Assembly (NCBI GenBank): GCA_036639875.1
Contig: JAVWHX010000035.1
Location: 1 to 23,988 of the forward strand
Source: JAVWHX01 sp036639875
GTDB taxonomy: Bacteria > Bacillota_I > Bacilli_A > Erysipelotrichales > Coprobacillaceae
DNA length: 23,988 nucleotides
Direction: 5' to 3'
Shown here: piece after piece, positions 1 to 6,523 of the stretch
How positions within the stretch are numbered: position 1 is the stretch's first letter
How the letters are laid out: each line of letters opens with the position of its first letter
The notes under the pieces: model-generated
Database searches by the model: none
The model's input: the letters and a program-made list of their open reading frames with translations, nothing else
Told to the model about the DNA's origin: nothing
Program-made: the position numbers and the translations under genes

Positions 1-13
1 CGACCTTTCTCAT
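1..13 (-). CDS. 5' end of a divergent gene, only four codons in the window
   Basis: Read on the minus strand, an ATG at 13-11 begins M-R-K-V and runs off the left edge. It is preceded by GGGAGG (complement of 19-24) with a 5-nt spacer, a strong ribosome binding site. An extended -10 element lies a further 20 bases upstream. Too little is present to name a product. The start is supported by the RBS alone. Confidence 0.45.
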
Positions 14-43
14 AGTAACCTCCCGTTCATATTGTGAGGTTAT

Positions 44-52
44 ATTGTAACA
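44..52 (-). promoter_or_regulatory. Extended -10 promoter element for the divergent left-edge gene
   Basis: The minus strand reads TG-T-TACAAT (complement of 44-52), an extended -10 with 5/6 match to TATAAT. No convincing -35 is present at the usual distance. It would give a leader of about 25 nt before the GGGAGG site. Moderate to weak evidence. Confidence 0.4.
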
Positions 53-143
53 TAGTTTAATAAGTTGGGACATTTTCAACTTCGATACATGAAGACATTA
101 TCACTTTCGAATCAGATTAAGGATGGAAACTTTGCATTTTAAA

Positions 144-172
144 TTGACAAAAAGAGAATTCTTGATTATGAT
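144..172 (+). promoter_or_regulatory. Sigma-A promoter of prfC
   Basis: TTGACA at 144-149, a 17-nt spacer, and TATGAT at 167-172. The prfC start lies 31 bases downstream of the -10, with AAGGAGGG (191-198) between them. Confidence 0.8.
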
Positions 173-203
173 ATAAAGGCTTATAAACATAAGGAGGGAA
201 AGC

Positions 204-1801
204 ATGACAGATTTTATTGACCAAGTGAAAAAACGTAGAACTTTTGCGATTATTTCTCACCCTGATGCAGGGAAAACAACATTAACAGAACAGTTCCTTC
301 TTTATGGTGGAGCAATTCAAGAAGNNNNNNNNNNGGAATGGTTAAAGGAAAAAGACAATCTAAACATGCAGTCAGTGACTGGATGGAAATTGAAAAACAA
401 AGAGGGATTTCTGTAACGTCTTCAGTTTTACAATTTAATTATGATGATTTCTGTATTAATATATTGGATACACCAGGCCATCAAGATTTCTCTGAAGATA
501 CTTATCGTACACTTATGGCGGCAGATAGTGCTGTCATGGTTATAGATGGTTCTAAAGGGGTTGAAGATCAAACAAGAAAGTTATTTAAAGTTTGTGCGAT
601 GCGTCATATCCCAATCTTTACTTTTATCAATAAGATGGATAGAGAAGCAAAAGATCCATATGAATTAATGGAAGAGATTGAAAGAGAATTAGGTGTTGAA
701 ACTTGTGCGGTCAATTGGCCAATTGGTTGTGGTAAAGAATTCAAAGGTGTGTATGAAAGACATCATCATGAAGTGATTCGTTTTGTGCCTGTACAAGGTG
801 GAAAAAAAGAAGTAGAAACTTCTGTGTGTGATGCGAGTGATGTTTCTTTAATAGATAATTTAGGTGATACTTTATATCAACGTTTACAAGACGATATTGA
901 ATTGTTAGATGGAGCAGGTGTTGAGTTTGATTTAGAAAGAGTTCAAAGTGGTGAATTATCACCAGTTTGTTTTGGGTCAGCATTAACTAATTTTGGGGTT
1001 GAACCTTTCTTAAAACACTTCTTAGATATGACAACATCACCATTACCTAGAATGAGTGATATTGGTGAAATTGATCCAATGAAAGAAGAATTTAGTGCAT
1101 TTGTTTTTAAGATTCAAGCGAATATGAATAAAGCTCATAGAGATAGAATGGCATTTATGAGAATTTGTTCTGGTAAGTTTGAAAAAGGAATGGAAGTTTT
1201 CCATTATCAAGGGAATAAAAAAGTGAAATTAAGTCAGTCAAAACAAATTATGGCTGAAAGTAGAGAAGAAGTAGAAGAAGCTTATTCAGGAGATATTATT
1301 GGAGTTTTTGATCCAGGTGTTTTCGCTATTGGTGATACATTATGTATGCCTAAGAATAAGTTCGCTTATGAAGGTATTCCAACATTTGCACCTGAACATT
1401 TTGCATTGATACGTAATAAAGATACAATGAAACGTAAACAATTTGTAAAAGGTGTAGAACAAATTGCTCAAGAAGGAGCTATTCAAATCTTTACTGATAT
1501 TGGTGGAGGTATGGAAGAAATTATCGTTGGTGTTGTTGGTGTTTTACAATTTGAAGTTTTAGAATATCGTTTAAAGAATGAATATAATGTAGATATCGTT
1601 AATACATCTTTACCATATCAATATGTAAGATGGATTATGAATTCAACTGTTGATTTAAAAACATTAAATATTTCTTCTGATACAAAAAAAGTTCAAGATT
1701 TAAAAGGGCAATATTTATTGTTGTTTAGTAATGAATGGGGAATTCGTTGGGCAACTGATAAAAATCCTGACTTACAATTGGCAGAATTTTCAAAGAATTA
1801 A
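204..1801 (+). CDS. prfC: Peptide chain release factor 3 (RF3), interrupted by an N gap
   Basis: RF3 is a translational GTPase that recycles release factors 1 and 2 from the terminating ribosome. The first 40 residues carry the P-loop HPDAGKTT (19-26). After the gap come SDWMEIEKQRGIS (switch I region), DTPGHQDFSEDT (G3, about residue 86) and NKMD (G4, about 140), then the RF3-specific stretch WPIGCGKEFKGVY and the C-terminal GVVGVLQFEV block. Ten Ns at 325-334 put the halves out of frame. RF3 orthologues read A-I-Q-x-A-G-x-V-K-G here, so the G before the gap plus two missing bases would restore one Ala codon and give a 529-residue protein, the usual RF3 length. The AAGGAGGG site lies 5-6 nt before the ATG. 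A terminator overlaps the stop codon. Identity is certain; the frame break is almost surely an assembly artefact. Confidence 0.95.
325..334. other. Assembly gap of ten Ns inside prfC
   Basis: Ten undetermined bases split the prfC reading frame. The flanks read gaa-g before and gga-atg-gtt-aaa after. Two missing bases give E-A-G-M-V-K-G-K-R, which agrees with the family, so the run is probably a fixed-length placeholder rather than ten real bases. Confidence 0.95.
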
Positions 1802-1830
1802 TCATTTGATACATATCAAATGATTTTTTT
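1801..1830 (+). terminator. Rho-independent terminator of prfC
   Basis: Perfect 10-bp stem ATCATTTGAT / ATCAAATGAT (1801-1810 and 1815-1824), loop ACAT, then a seven-T run. The first stem base is the last base of the prfC TAA. Confidence 0.88.
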
Positions 1831-1888
1831 GTTTTGCTTCTTTTTTGTTGATAAAAAAAATGTTAGAATAATGTGGGAGGTGTCACAT

Positions 1889-2128
1889 ATGGTCAATGAT
1901 GGTAAACGTTGTTATTGTAGATGTATTGAAGATATGACGATGATTATTGGTAAAGACGAGATGACAGTTTTTGCATTTAAACAAGTTTATCCATGTATGA
2001 TTCGTAAAAGTGACACAGAAGCAAACTATTATAAAATATATGGGGAAGAGTTTGCGTTGAGTTGTAGTGAAGATGAATTTAAGGAATATTTTCGTTTGAT
2101 TCACAATCAAAATGTTCAGTTGAAATAG
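1889..2128 (+). CDS. Small protein of unknown function, 79 aa
   Basis: The start at 1889 is chosen because GGGAGGTG (1875-1882) lies 6 nt before it. The longer in-frame version from 1820 would begin inside the prfC terminator. The product is soluble with no signal peptide or membrane segment. Its N-terminus has a compact cysteine cluster, C8-x-C10-x-C12, with further cysteines at 36 and 59, and its C-terminal half is acidic (GEEF, SEDEF). I do not recognise a family. The cysteines might bind a metal, but no complete zinc-finger pattern is present. A TAGAAT-like -10 sits at 1864-1869 without a good -35. The next promoter begins about 20 bases after the stop, so the gene is probably monocistronic. 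The strong RBS and a clean gap between a terminator and a promoter support a real gene. Confidence 0.68.
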   Translation: MVNDGKRCYCRCIEDMTMIIGKDEMTVFAFKQVYPCMIRKSDTEANYYKIYGEEFALSCSEDEFKEYFRLIHNQNVQLK

Positions 2129-2148
2129 TGAATTAAATAAGGTAATGT

Positions 2149-2176
2149 TTGTTTTTTTGATAAAGTATGATATGAT
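2149..2176 (+). promoter_or_regulatory. Promoter of the P-type ATPase-like gene
   Basis: TTGTTT at 2149-2154, 16-nt spacer, TATGAT at 2171-2176. The RBS AAGGGTGAT follows at 2191-2199. Confidence 0.58.
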
Positions 2177-2203
2177 TAGTCAAACTAAGAAAGGGTGATT
2201 ATC

Positions 2204-4150
2204 TTGGGTAAGAAAACATTTGAAATTTCAAAAATCCATTCTGTTGAAGAATTGAATAGTTTAAGTGTAACATTAAATGAACAAGAACAAGTCTCTCATA
2301 TTAAGGTTAATAAAGAGAGTATTGTCTTTAAATGTATAGATATAGAAGCATTAATGATATTGATTCAAACAGTCAATAAAGATTTGGTTGTTAAAGAAGT
2401 TGTAGATGGAATTAAGAGAGTCTATGATTTTGCAAAAAGAGAAGAGACTCGACATTATTTTATGTTTAAAAATATGTTGAGCGAAGATGATATTTATGTT
2501 TTATCTCATAAGATTAGTGATGATGAACGTTATCGTGATGTATCTTATGATAAACAAAATAAAGTTTTAACTTTGATTTCTAGTCAAAGAGATGTTTTAA
2601 GTTATTTGAGAAAGGAATTGTTTAAGATTAATCCTTCTATTGAAATATTAGAACATCGTAAACCAATTCGTTCTCAAGATGTCTTTAATCAAAAATTCTT
2701 AAAGGTATATGCAAGAATTGCAATCTTTTTGGTTGTTGTAGCACTGGCTTTGATTACTTCTAAAGATAAAACAACAATGACACCTATTTTATGGTTAGTT
2801 ACAATGTTATTGTTATCTGAAAAGATTATTTTAAAATCTATTCAAGAGATTAAACATAAGAATTTCTTTAAAGAAGATATTTTGTTTGTAGCTGCTTTAT
2901 TTATGGGGATAGCATCTGGTTTCTTTATTGAAACTTGTATTGCAGCCATTATTTATCAATTGGCTTCGCCAATGATAAATAAAGTGCTTGAAAGATCTTT
3001 AAACAAAATTGATGAAACAGTAAAAATGCCCGAGTTAGGGATTCGTTTTCATGATGGAGTGGAAGAAACGATTTCGTTATATGATTTTGAAGCAGGAGAT
3101 ACAATGGTTGTTTATCCTAATGAAACAATTCATATTCCTGGAACTTTATTAAAAGGACCTTCAATGGTGAGTACATATTCTAATACAAGTGTTTATGAAT
3201 TGATTAAGGCGAAAAAGGGGACGATTGTTCATAGTGGTGATATTAATGTTGGTAAGAACCCTATCTTTGTGAAAGTGAAAAGAAGATACGAGGGAACTAA
3301 CTTTATGAAGTTAATGAATCTTGCCAGTGTTGCTCCTGCACATGAAACATTAATTGAAAAATATACAAAAGTATTATCTCGTTTTTATACGCCAACAATG
3401 TTAGTGTTAGGGATTGTTTTGGGTATTATCTTACCGATTGTTAATTTCTCTAAGTATTCTCAATATATGCATACTGGGGCTATTCTATTGATTTTATCTG
3501 GTGCATTATCTAGTAGTCAGTCAACGTCTTTAGGAATGTTAGCTGGCTTTGCTAAAGCGTTTAAGGAAGGAATTATCGTTGAATCTTCTTTAGGTCTTGA
3601 TTCTATTAATGCGACACAAACAATTGTTTATGATCGTTTTGATGGTATGGAAGTGACTGAAGAAGAGTTGGCTTTATTTAAAAAGTTATCGCATATAGGA
3701 AGAACGTTAGTTATCTTTAATGATGGACCTGTTGCTTTGGAAAATGATCAATATATGATTTATAATGATTTGACTGTTGAAGAGAAACTAGAGAAGATGG
3801 ATTCTTTAATCGGGCCAATTGTTTATATTGGTGATAGTTTTAAAGATATTGCTTTATTACAAAAGAGTTATGTAGGTATTTCTAGAGGTGGATTATCAGA
3901 TCATAAGGTTGTTGAAAATAGTGATATTGTTTTAATTGATGCAGATTTGGATAAGGTTAGTCAAACGTTTAAGATTGCACGTAATATTCGTACTACGGCT
4001 ATTGCTAATAATATATTTACAATTTTTATGAAACTCATTATTTTAATTCCAGCTATTGCTTTAGCGATTATTCCTTTATGGGTAGTAGTCTTAGTGGAAA
4101 TGTTAGTAAGTATGTTTGTTATGTATAATTCAACACATATTTTAGAGTAG
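2204..4150 (+). CDS. Degenerate P1B-type ATPase-like membrane protein (probable pseudoenzyme)
   Basis: The 648-aa protein has the shape of a heavy-metal P1B ATPase: an N-terminal soluble part of about 165 residues (perhaps two HMA-like folds without CxxC), four membrane segments (about 170-255), an A-domain-like block (about 298-362), two more segments (about 395-442), a P-domain-like block (about 474-585) and two final segments (about 600-645). The motifs are gone. The TGE loop reads Y-S-N-T-S (325-329); CPC in segment 6 aligns with G-A-L (433-435); DKTGT reads D-R-F-D-G (477-481); GDGxND reads G-D-S-F-K-D (543-548). The whole nucleotide-binding domain is missing, with only about 66 residues between the Asp and GDSFKD. 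The frame is intact, so this is not simple decay. The start is TTG at 2204 behind AAGGGTGAT; an in-frame GTG at 2195 lies inside that RBS. ATP-driven transport looks impossible. A sensory or scaffold role is only a guess. Confidence 0.82.
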   Translation: MGKKTFEISKIHSVEELNSLSVTLNEQEQVSHIKVNKESIVFKCIDIEALMILIQTVNKDLVVKEVVDGIKRVYDFAKREETRHYFMFKNMLSEDDIYVLSHKISDDERYRDVSYDKQNKVLTLISSQRDVLSYLRKELFKINPSIEILEHRKPIRSQDVFNQKFLKVYARIAIFLVVVALALITSKDKTTMTPILWLVTMLLLSEKIILKSIQEIKHKNFFKEDILFVAALFMGIASGFFIETCIAAIIYQLASPMINKVLERSLNKIDETVKMPELGIRFHDGVEETISLYDFEAGDTMVVYPNETIHIPGTLLKGPSMVSTYSNTSVYELIKAKKGTIVHSGDINVGKNPIFVKVKRRYEGTNFMKLMNLASVAPAHETLIEKYTKVLSRFYTPTMLVLGIVLGIILPIVNFSKYSQYMHTGAILLILSGALSSSQSTSLGMLAGFAKAFKEGIIVESSLGLDSINATQTIVYDRFDGMEVTEEELALFKKLSHIGRTLVIFNDGPVALENDQYMIYNDLTVEEKLEKMDSLIGPIVYIGDSFKDIALLQKSYVGISRGGLSDHKVVENSDIVLIDADLDKVSQTFKIARNIRTTAIANNIFTIFMKLIILIPAIALAIIPLWVVVLVEMLVSMFVMYNSTHILE

Positions 4151-4167
4151 AGAGATCTACTCTTTTT
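4144..4167 (+). terminator. Terminator overlapping the stop of the ATPase-like gene
   Basis: 8-bp stem AGAGTAGA / TCTACTCT (4144-4151, 4156-4163) closed by a GAGA tetraloop and followed by a T run to 4167. The TAG stop (4148-4150) lies inside the 5' arm. The next gene starts only 18 bases after the T run with no visible promoter, so some read-through is likely. Confidence 0.75.
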
Positions 4168-4185
4168 AAAAATAGGAGGATATTT

Positions 4186-5016
4186 ATGAAATATCAAGTG
4201 GAAAAGTCTCAACCATTAATGGAATTTTTATTAGATAAGTCTGGTAAGAAAAAGAATGATATTAAGAATTTATTAAAGTATGGAAATATTTTTGTTGATG
4301 GGAATAAAGAAACACATTTTGCATATGTTTTAGAAGTAGGACAAGTTGTAGAAATATCAACAAAGAAAGAAAGTCTTCCTTTTCCTATTCTTTTTGAAGA
4401 TTCAGAATTTATTGTGATTGATAAACCTTGTGGTTTATTAAGTGAACAAACCGCTAATGAATCTCAAAAAACAGCATTTTATATTGTAAAAGAATATTTG
4501 AATAAGAAAAAAGAAAATGTTTTTCTTGTGCATAGATTGGATCAATATACTTCAGGTGTTTTAATGTTTGTAAAGACTAAGAAGTTATATGACTTGTTAA
4601 CTCATGATTGGAATCATTATGTGAAAACAAGAGGTTATATAGCAATTGTAGAAGGCCAAATGCCTAAACAAAAAGATACTATTGATACTTATTTAAGTGA
4701 ATCTAAAACTCAAAATGTTTTTATAACAAGTAAGGATAAGGGAAAAAGAGCAATTACTCATTATAAGCAAATTAAAACAAATAAACGTTTTAGTATGTTG
4801 GAAGTTTATTTAGATACAGGAAGAAAGAATCAAATCAGAGTTCATTTATCATCATTACATCATCCGCTCGTTGGGGATGATAAGTATGGTTCTAGAAGTA
4901 ATCCTTTAAAAAGATTAGGATTACATGCTCATGAATTTATGTTTACACATCCTGTAACTCATAAAGAAATGAGATTTGTATCAAAAACTCCAGATGTTTT
5001 TGATAAACTTTTTTAG
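4186..5016 (+). CDS. RluA-family 23S rRNA/tRNA pseudouridine synthase
   Basis: Converts specific uridines in structured RNA to pseudouridine in the cytoplasm. The 276-aa protein has an N-terminal S4-like RNA-binding domain (about 1-60: LLDKSGKKKNDIKNLLKYGN and FVDGN), then the RluA catalytic domain. The signature HRLDQYTSG lies at 116-124 with catalytic Asp119. Downstream come TGRKNQIRVHL (211-221) and HPLVGDDKYG (226-235), both typical of the family. RBS AGGAGGA at 4174-4180. It sits between the ATPase-like gene, whose terminator is very close, and the infC promoter, so it is either transcribed by read-through or from an element I cannot see. The target uridine cannot be deduced. RluD-like paralogues are common in Firmicutes, so no symbol is given. 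Confidence 0.92.
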   Translation: MKYQVEKSQPLMEFLLDKSGKKKNDIKNLLKYGNIFVDGNKETHFAYVLEVGQVVEISTKKESLPFPILFEDSEFIVIDKPCGLLSEQTANESQKTAFYIVKEYLNKKKENVFLVHRLDQYTSGVLMFVKTKKLYDLLTHDWNHYVKTRGYIAIVEGQMPKQKDTIDTYLSESKTQNVFITSKDKGKRAITHYKQIKTNKRFSMLEVYLDTGRKNQIRVHLSSLHHPLVGDDKYGSRSNPLKRLGLHAHEFMFTHPVTHKEMRFVSKTPDVFDKLF

Positions 5017-5023
5017 AAATCTA

Positions 5024-5052
5024 TTGACATATGCGATAAAAATCGGTATTAT
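5024..5052 (+). promoter_or_regulatory. Strong sigma-A promoter of the infC operon
   Basis: TTGACA (5024-5029), exactly 17 nt, TATTAT (5047-5052). It gives a transcript start near 5059 and a leader of about 155 nt before infC. Confidence 0.9.
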
Positions 5053-5059
5053 GTTCTAG

Positions 5060-5215
5060 TAAATGAAAAGTAGTGGAAAGAAGAAGTGCCTACTTCTCGC
5101 CCGAACGAGTGTATTGTTGGGCTTAAGTCACTAAGATAAATTATCTTATTGTCAATACGTGGGTACTTTGTGTACTCACTTTTTATTTGTACTACAAAAT
5201 TTATAGGAGGTGGCT
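5060..5215 (+). promoter_or_regulatory. L20-type autoregulatory leader of infC-rpmI-rplT
   Basis: In Bacilli the infC operon is repressed by ribosomal protein L20, which binds the leader and favours premature termination. Here a 155-nt leader separates promoter and infC. Visible pairings are GAAGT/ACTTC around GCCT (5083-5096 region), GCCC...GGGC (about 5099-5122), AGTG...CACT closing the module, AAGAT/ATCTT, and a long-range GTATTG (5111-5116) with CAATAC (5153-5158). The last pair would compete with or sit next to the attenuator stem. The string CTTCTCGCC resembles the conserved part of Firmicute L20 leaders as I remember it. The assignment rests on structure plus gene context; no covariance model was run. 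Confidence 0.8.
5159..5184 (+). terminator. Attenuator in the infC leader
   Basis: Stem GTGGGTAC / GTACTCAC (5159-5166, 5172-5179; 8 bp with one G-U), loop TTTGT, then TTTTT. It sits 32 nt before infC, inside the leader, as expected for L20-controlled premature termination. Confidence 0.82.
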
Positions 5216-5755
5216 ATTATTAGCAAGTATACCAACCAATTACCAGTAAATGATGACTTGGTTAATGAAAAGATTCGTTTTAAAGAGGTTTTAGTTATTG
5301 CAGACAATGGAGACCAATTAGGGATTATGTCTCGTAACGAAGCATTAAATACAGCATATGATGCTGAATTAGATTTAGTGTGTGTTGCTGCTAAAGCGGA
5401 AGTACCTGTTTGTCGTATTATGGACTATGGTAAATATCGTTTTGAACAACAGAAGAAACAAAAAGAAATGAAAAAGAATTCAAAAGTAGTCTCTTTAAAA
5501 GAAACTCAATTATCTCCAACAATTGATGTTCATGATAAAAATGTAAAATTAAAAAGAACATTAAAAGCATTAGAAGATGGAGATAAAGTCAAAATTGCTG
5601 TGCGTTTCCGTGGGAGACAGTTAGCTCATATTGATATTGGTAAGAAAATACTAGAGGACTTCGTTGCTGAATGCGCTGAATTCTGTGTTGTAGAAAAACC
5701 AGCAAAATTAGAAGGAAGAACATTGACTGCTATATTAGCACCAAAGAAGAAATAA
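5216..5755 (+). CDS. infC: Translation initiation factor IF-3, non-canonical AUU start
   Basis: IF-3 binds the 30S subunit, prevents premature 50S joining and checks the start codon. The protein of about 179 aa shows the N-terminal domain (VNEKIRFKEVLVI, then GIMSRNEALNTA), the signature RIMDYGKYRFEQQKK (about 64-78), a lysine-rich linker and the C-terminal domain (SPTIDVHDKNVKLKR, VRFRGRQLAH, KLEGRTLTAILAPK). There is no usable ATG. A GTG at 5210 lies within the Shine-Dalgarno AGGAGGTG itself. The first well-spaced codons are two tandem ATTs at 5216 and 5219, 5 and 8 nt after AGGAGG. AUU starts are characteristic of infC in E. coli and Bacillus and let IF-3 limit its own translation. Either ATT could be used. 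The gene is first in the operon with rpmI and rplT. Confidence 0.95.
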   Translation: MISKYTNQLPVNDDLVNEKIRFKEVLVIADNGDQLGIMSRNEALNTAYDAELDLVCVAAKAEVPVCRIMDYGKYRFEQQKKQKEMKKNSKVVSLKETQLSPTIDVHDKNVKLKRTLKALEDGDKVKIAVRFRGRQLAHIDIGKKILEDFVAECAEFCVVEKPAKLEGRTLTAILAPKKK

Positions 5756-5771
5756 CAGGAGGACAAGAATT

Positions 5772-5966
5772 ATGCCAAAAATGAAATCACATAGTGGACT
5801 TAAAAAACGTCTAAAGAAAACAGGGTCAGGAAAATTTAAACGTGGACATGCATATGTTTCACATATGGCTCACAACAAAACTCATAAACAAAAGAAACAT
5901 TTAGCGAAAGCTACTTTAGTTCATCCTTCAGATATGAAGAGAATCAGATCTAGATTACAAGGCTAA
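5772..5966 (+). CDS. rpmI: 50S ribosomal protein L35
   Basis: A 64-aa, very basic protein of the large subunit. It begins MPKMKSHSGLKKRLKKTGSG and contains the family pattern KFKRGHAYVSHMAHNKT, ending with a positively charged tail (MKRIRSRLQG). Length and sequence are standard for bacterial L35. It lies 16 nt after infC with RBS AGGAGGA (5757-5763) and 19 nt before rplT, in the classical infC-rpmI-rplT order, so expression should follow the L20-sensitive leader. Confidence 0.98.
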   Translation: MPKMKSHSGLKKRLKKTGSGKFKRGHAYVSHMAHNKTHKQKKHLAKATLVHPSDMKRIRSRLQG

Positions 5967-5985
5967 TAAATAGGAGGAAAAAATT

Positions 5986-6345
5986 ATGGCAAGAGTTAAA
6001 GGTGGATACACAACAAGACGTAGAAGAAAGAAAATCTTAAAATTAGCCAAAGGATACTTTGGTTCAAAACATGCATTATATAAAACAGCTCATGAACAAG
6101 TTATGAACTCTTTAGAATATGCATATAGAGATAGAAAAAATTTAAAACGTGTAATGAGAAAATTATGGATTGCTCGTATTAATGCAGCAGCAAGAATGAA
6201 CGAAATTTCATATTCTCAATTAATGCATGGATTAAAATTAGCTAACGTTGAAATTAACAGAAAAATGTTATCAGAAATCGCAATTGCAGATCCTAAAGGA
6301 TTTACTGCTATTGTAGCAACTGCTAAAAAAGCATTAACAAAATAA
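5986..6345 (+). CDS. rplT: 50S ribosomal protein L20 (operon autoregulator)
   Basis: L20 is an early assembly protein of the 50S subunit that, in Bacilli and enterics, also represses its own operon by binding the infC leader or an upstream site. The 119-aa product starts MARVKGGYTTRRRRKKILKL, then AKGYFGSKHALYKTAHEQVM and the C-terminal globular half RKLWIARINAAARMNEISYSQLMHGLK, all typical. RBS AGGAGG at 5972-5977. It is the last gene of the operon, followed by a strong terminator 5 nt after the stop. Confidence 0.98.
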   Translation: MARVKGGYTTRRRRKKILKLAKGYFGSKHALYKTAHEQVMNSLEYAYRDRKNLKRVMRKLWIARINAAARMNEISYSQLMHGLKLANVEINRKMLSEIAIADPKGFTAIVATAKKALTK

Positions 6346-6349
6346 TGAA

Positions 6350-6378
6350 AGTACTCATGAAAATGAGTGCTTTTTTTT
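6350..6378 (+). terminator. Terminator of infC-rpmI-rplT
   Basis: 9-bp stem (6350-6358 with 6363-6371, one G-U), GAAA tetraloop, followed by eight Ts. Strong intrinsic terminator. Confidence 0.9.
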
Positions 6379-6461
6379 GTATTGTAATAAATAAATAGAT
6401 ATCAAATTTTTAAAATATTTGTATAAATTTGCAAAAAAAATTGTGAAATATACATTAGTCC

Positions 6462-6490
6462 TTTCAAAAATTTTCTTATTGTAATATGAT
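6462..6490 (+). promoter_or_regulatory. Possible promoter of the c-di-GMP gene
   Basis: TATGAT at 6485-6490 with a poor -35, TTTCAA at 6462-6467, 17 nt apart. The region 6379-6484 is very AT-rich and holds no other feature I can name. A weak promoter, or one needing an activator, is possible. Confidence 0.42.
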
Positions 6491-6523
6491 ATACGTAAAG
6501 AGGAAAGTATGGAAGGTGAGAAT

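Noticed and set aside
741..983. Minus-strand open frame of 80 codons inside prfC
   Set aside because: Antisense shadow of a well-conserved gene, no RBS, low-complexity His/Leu-rich translation.
338..1801. prfC as a separate 487-aa gene starting at ATG 338
   Set aside because: The ATG encodes an internal residue of RF3 and the separation comes only from the N gap.
1883..2110. Minus-strand frame opposite the 79-aa gene
   Set aside because: No ribosome binding site or promoter on that strand; the plus-strand gene has both.
6379..6460. Riboswitch before the c-di-GMP gene
   Set aside because: The stretch is AT-rich with only short CAAAT/ATTTG inverted pieces and no GEMM-like conserved core; it lies upstream of the likely transcript start.
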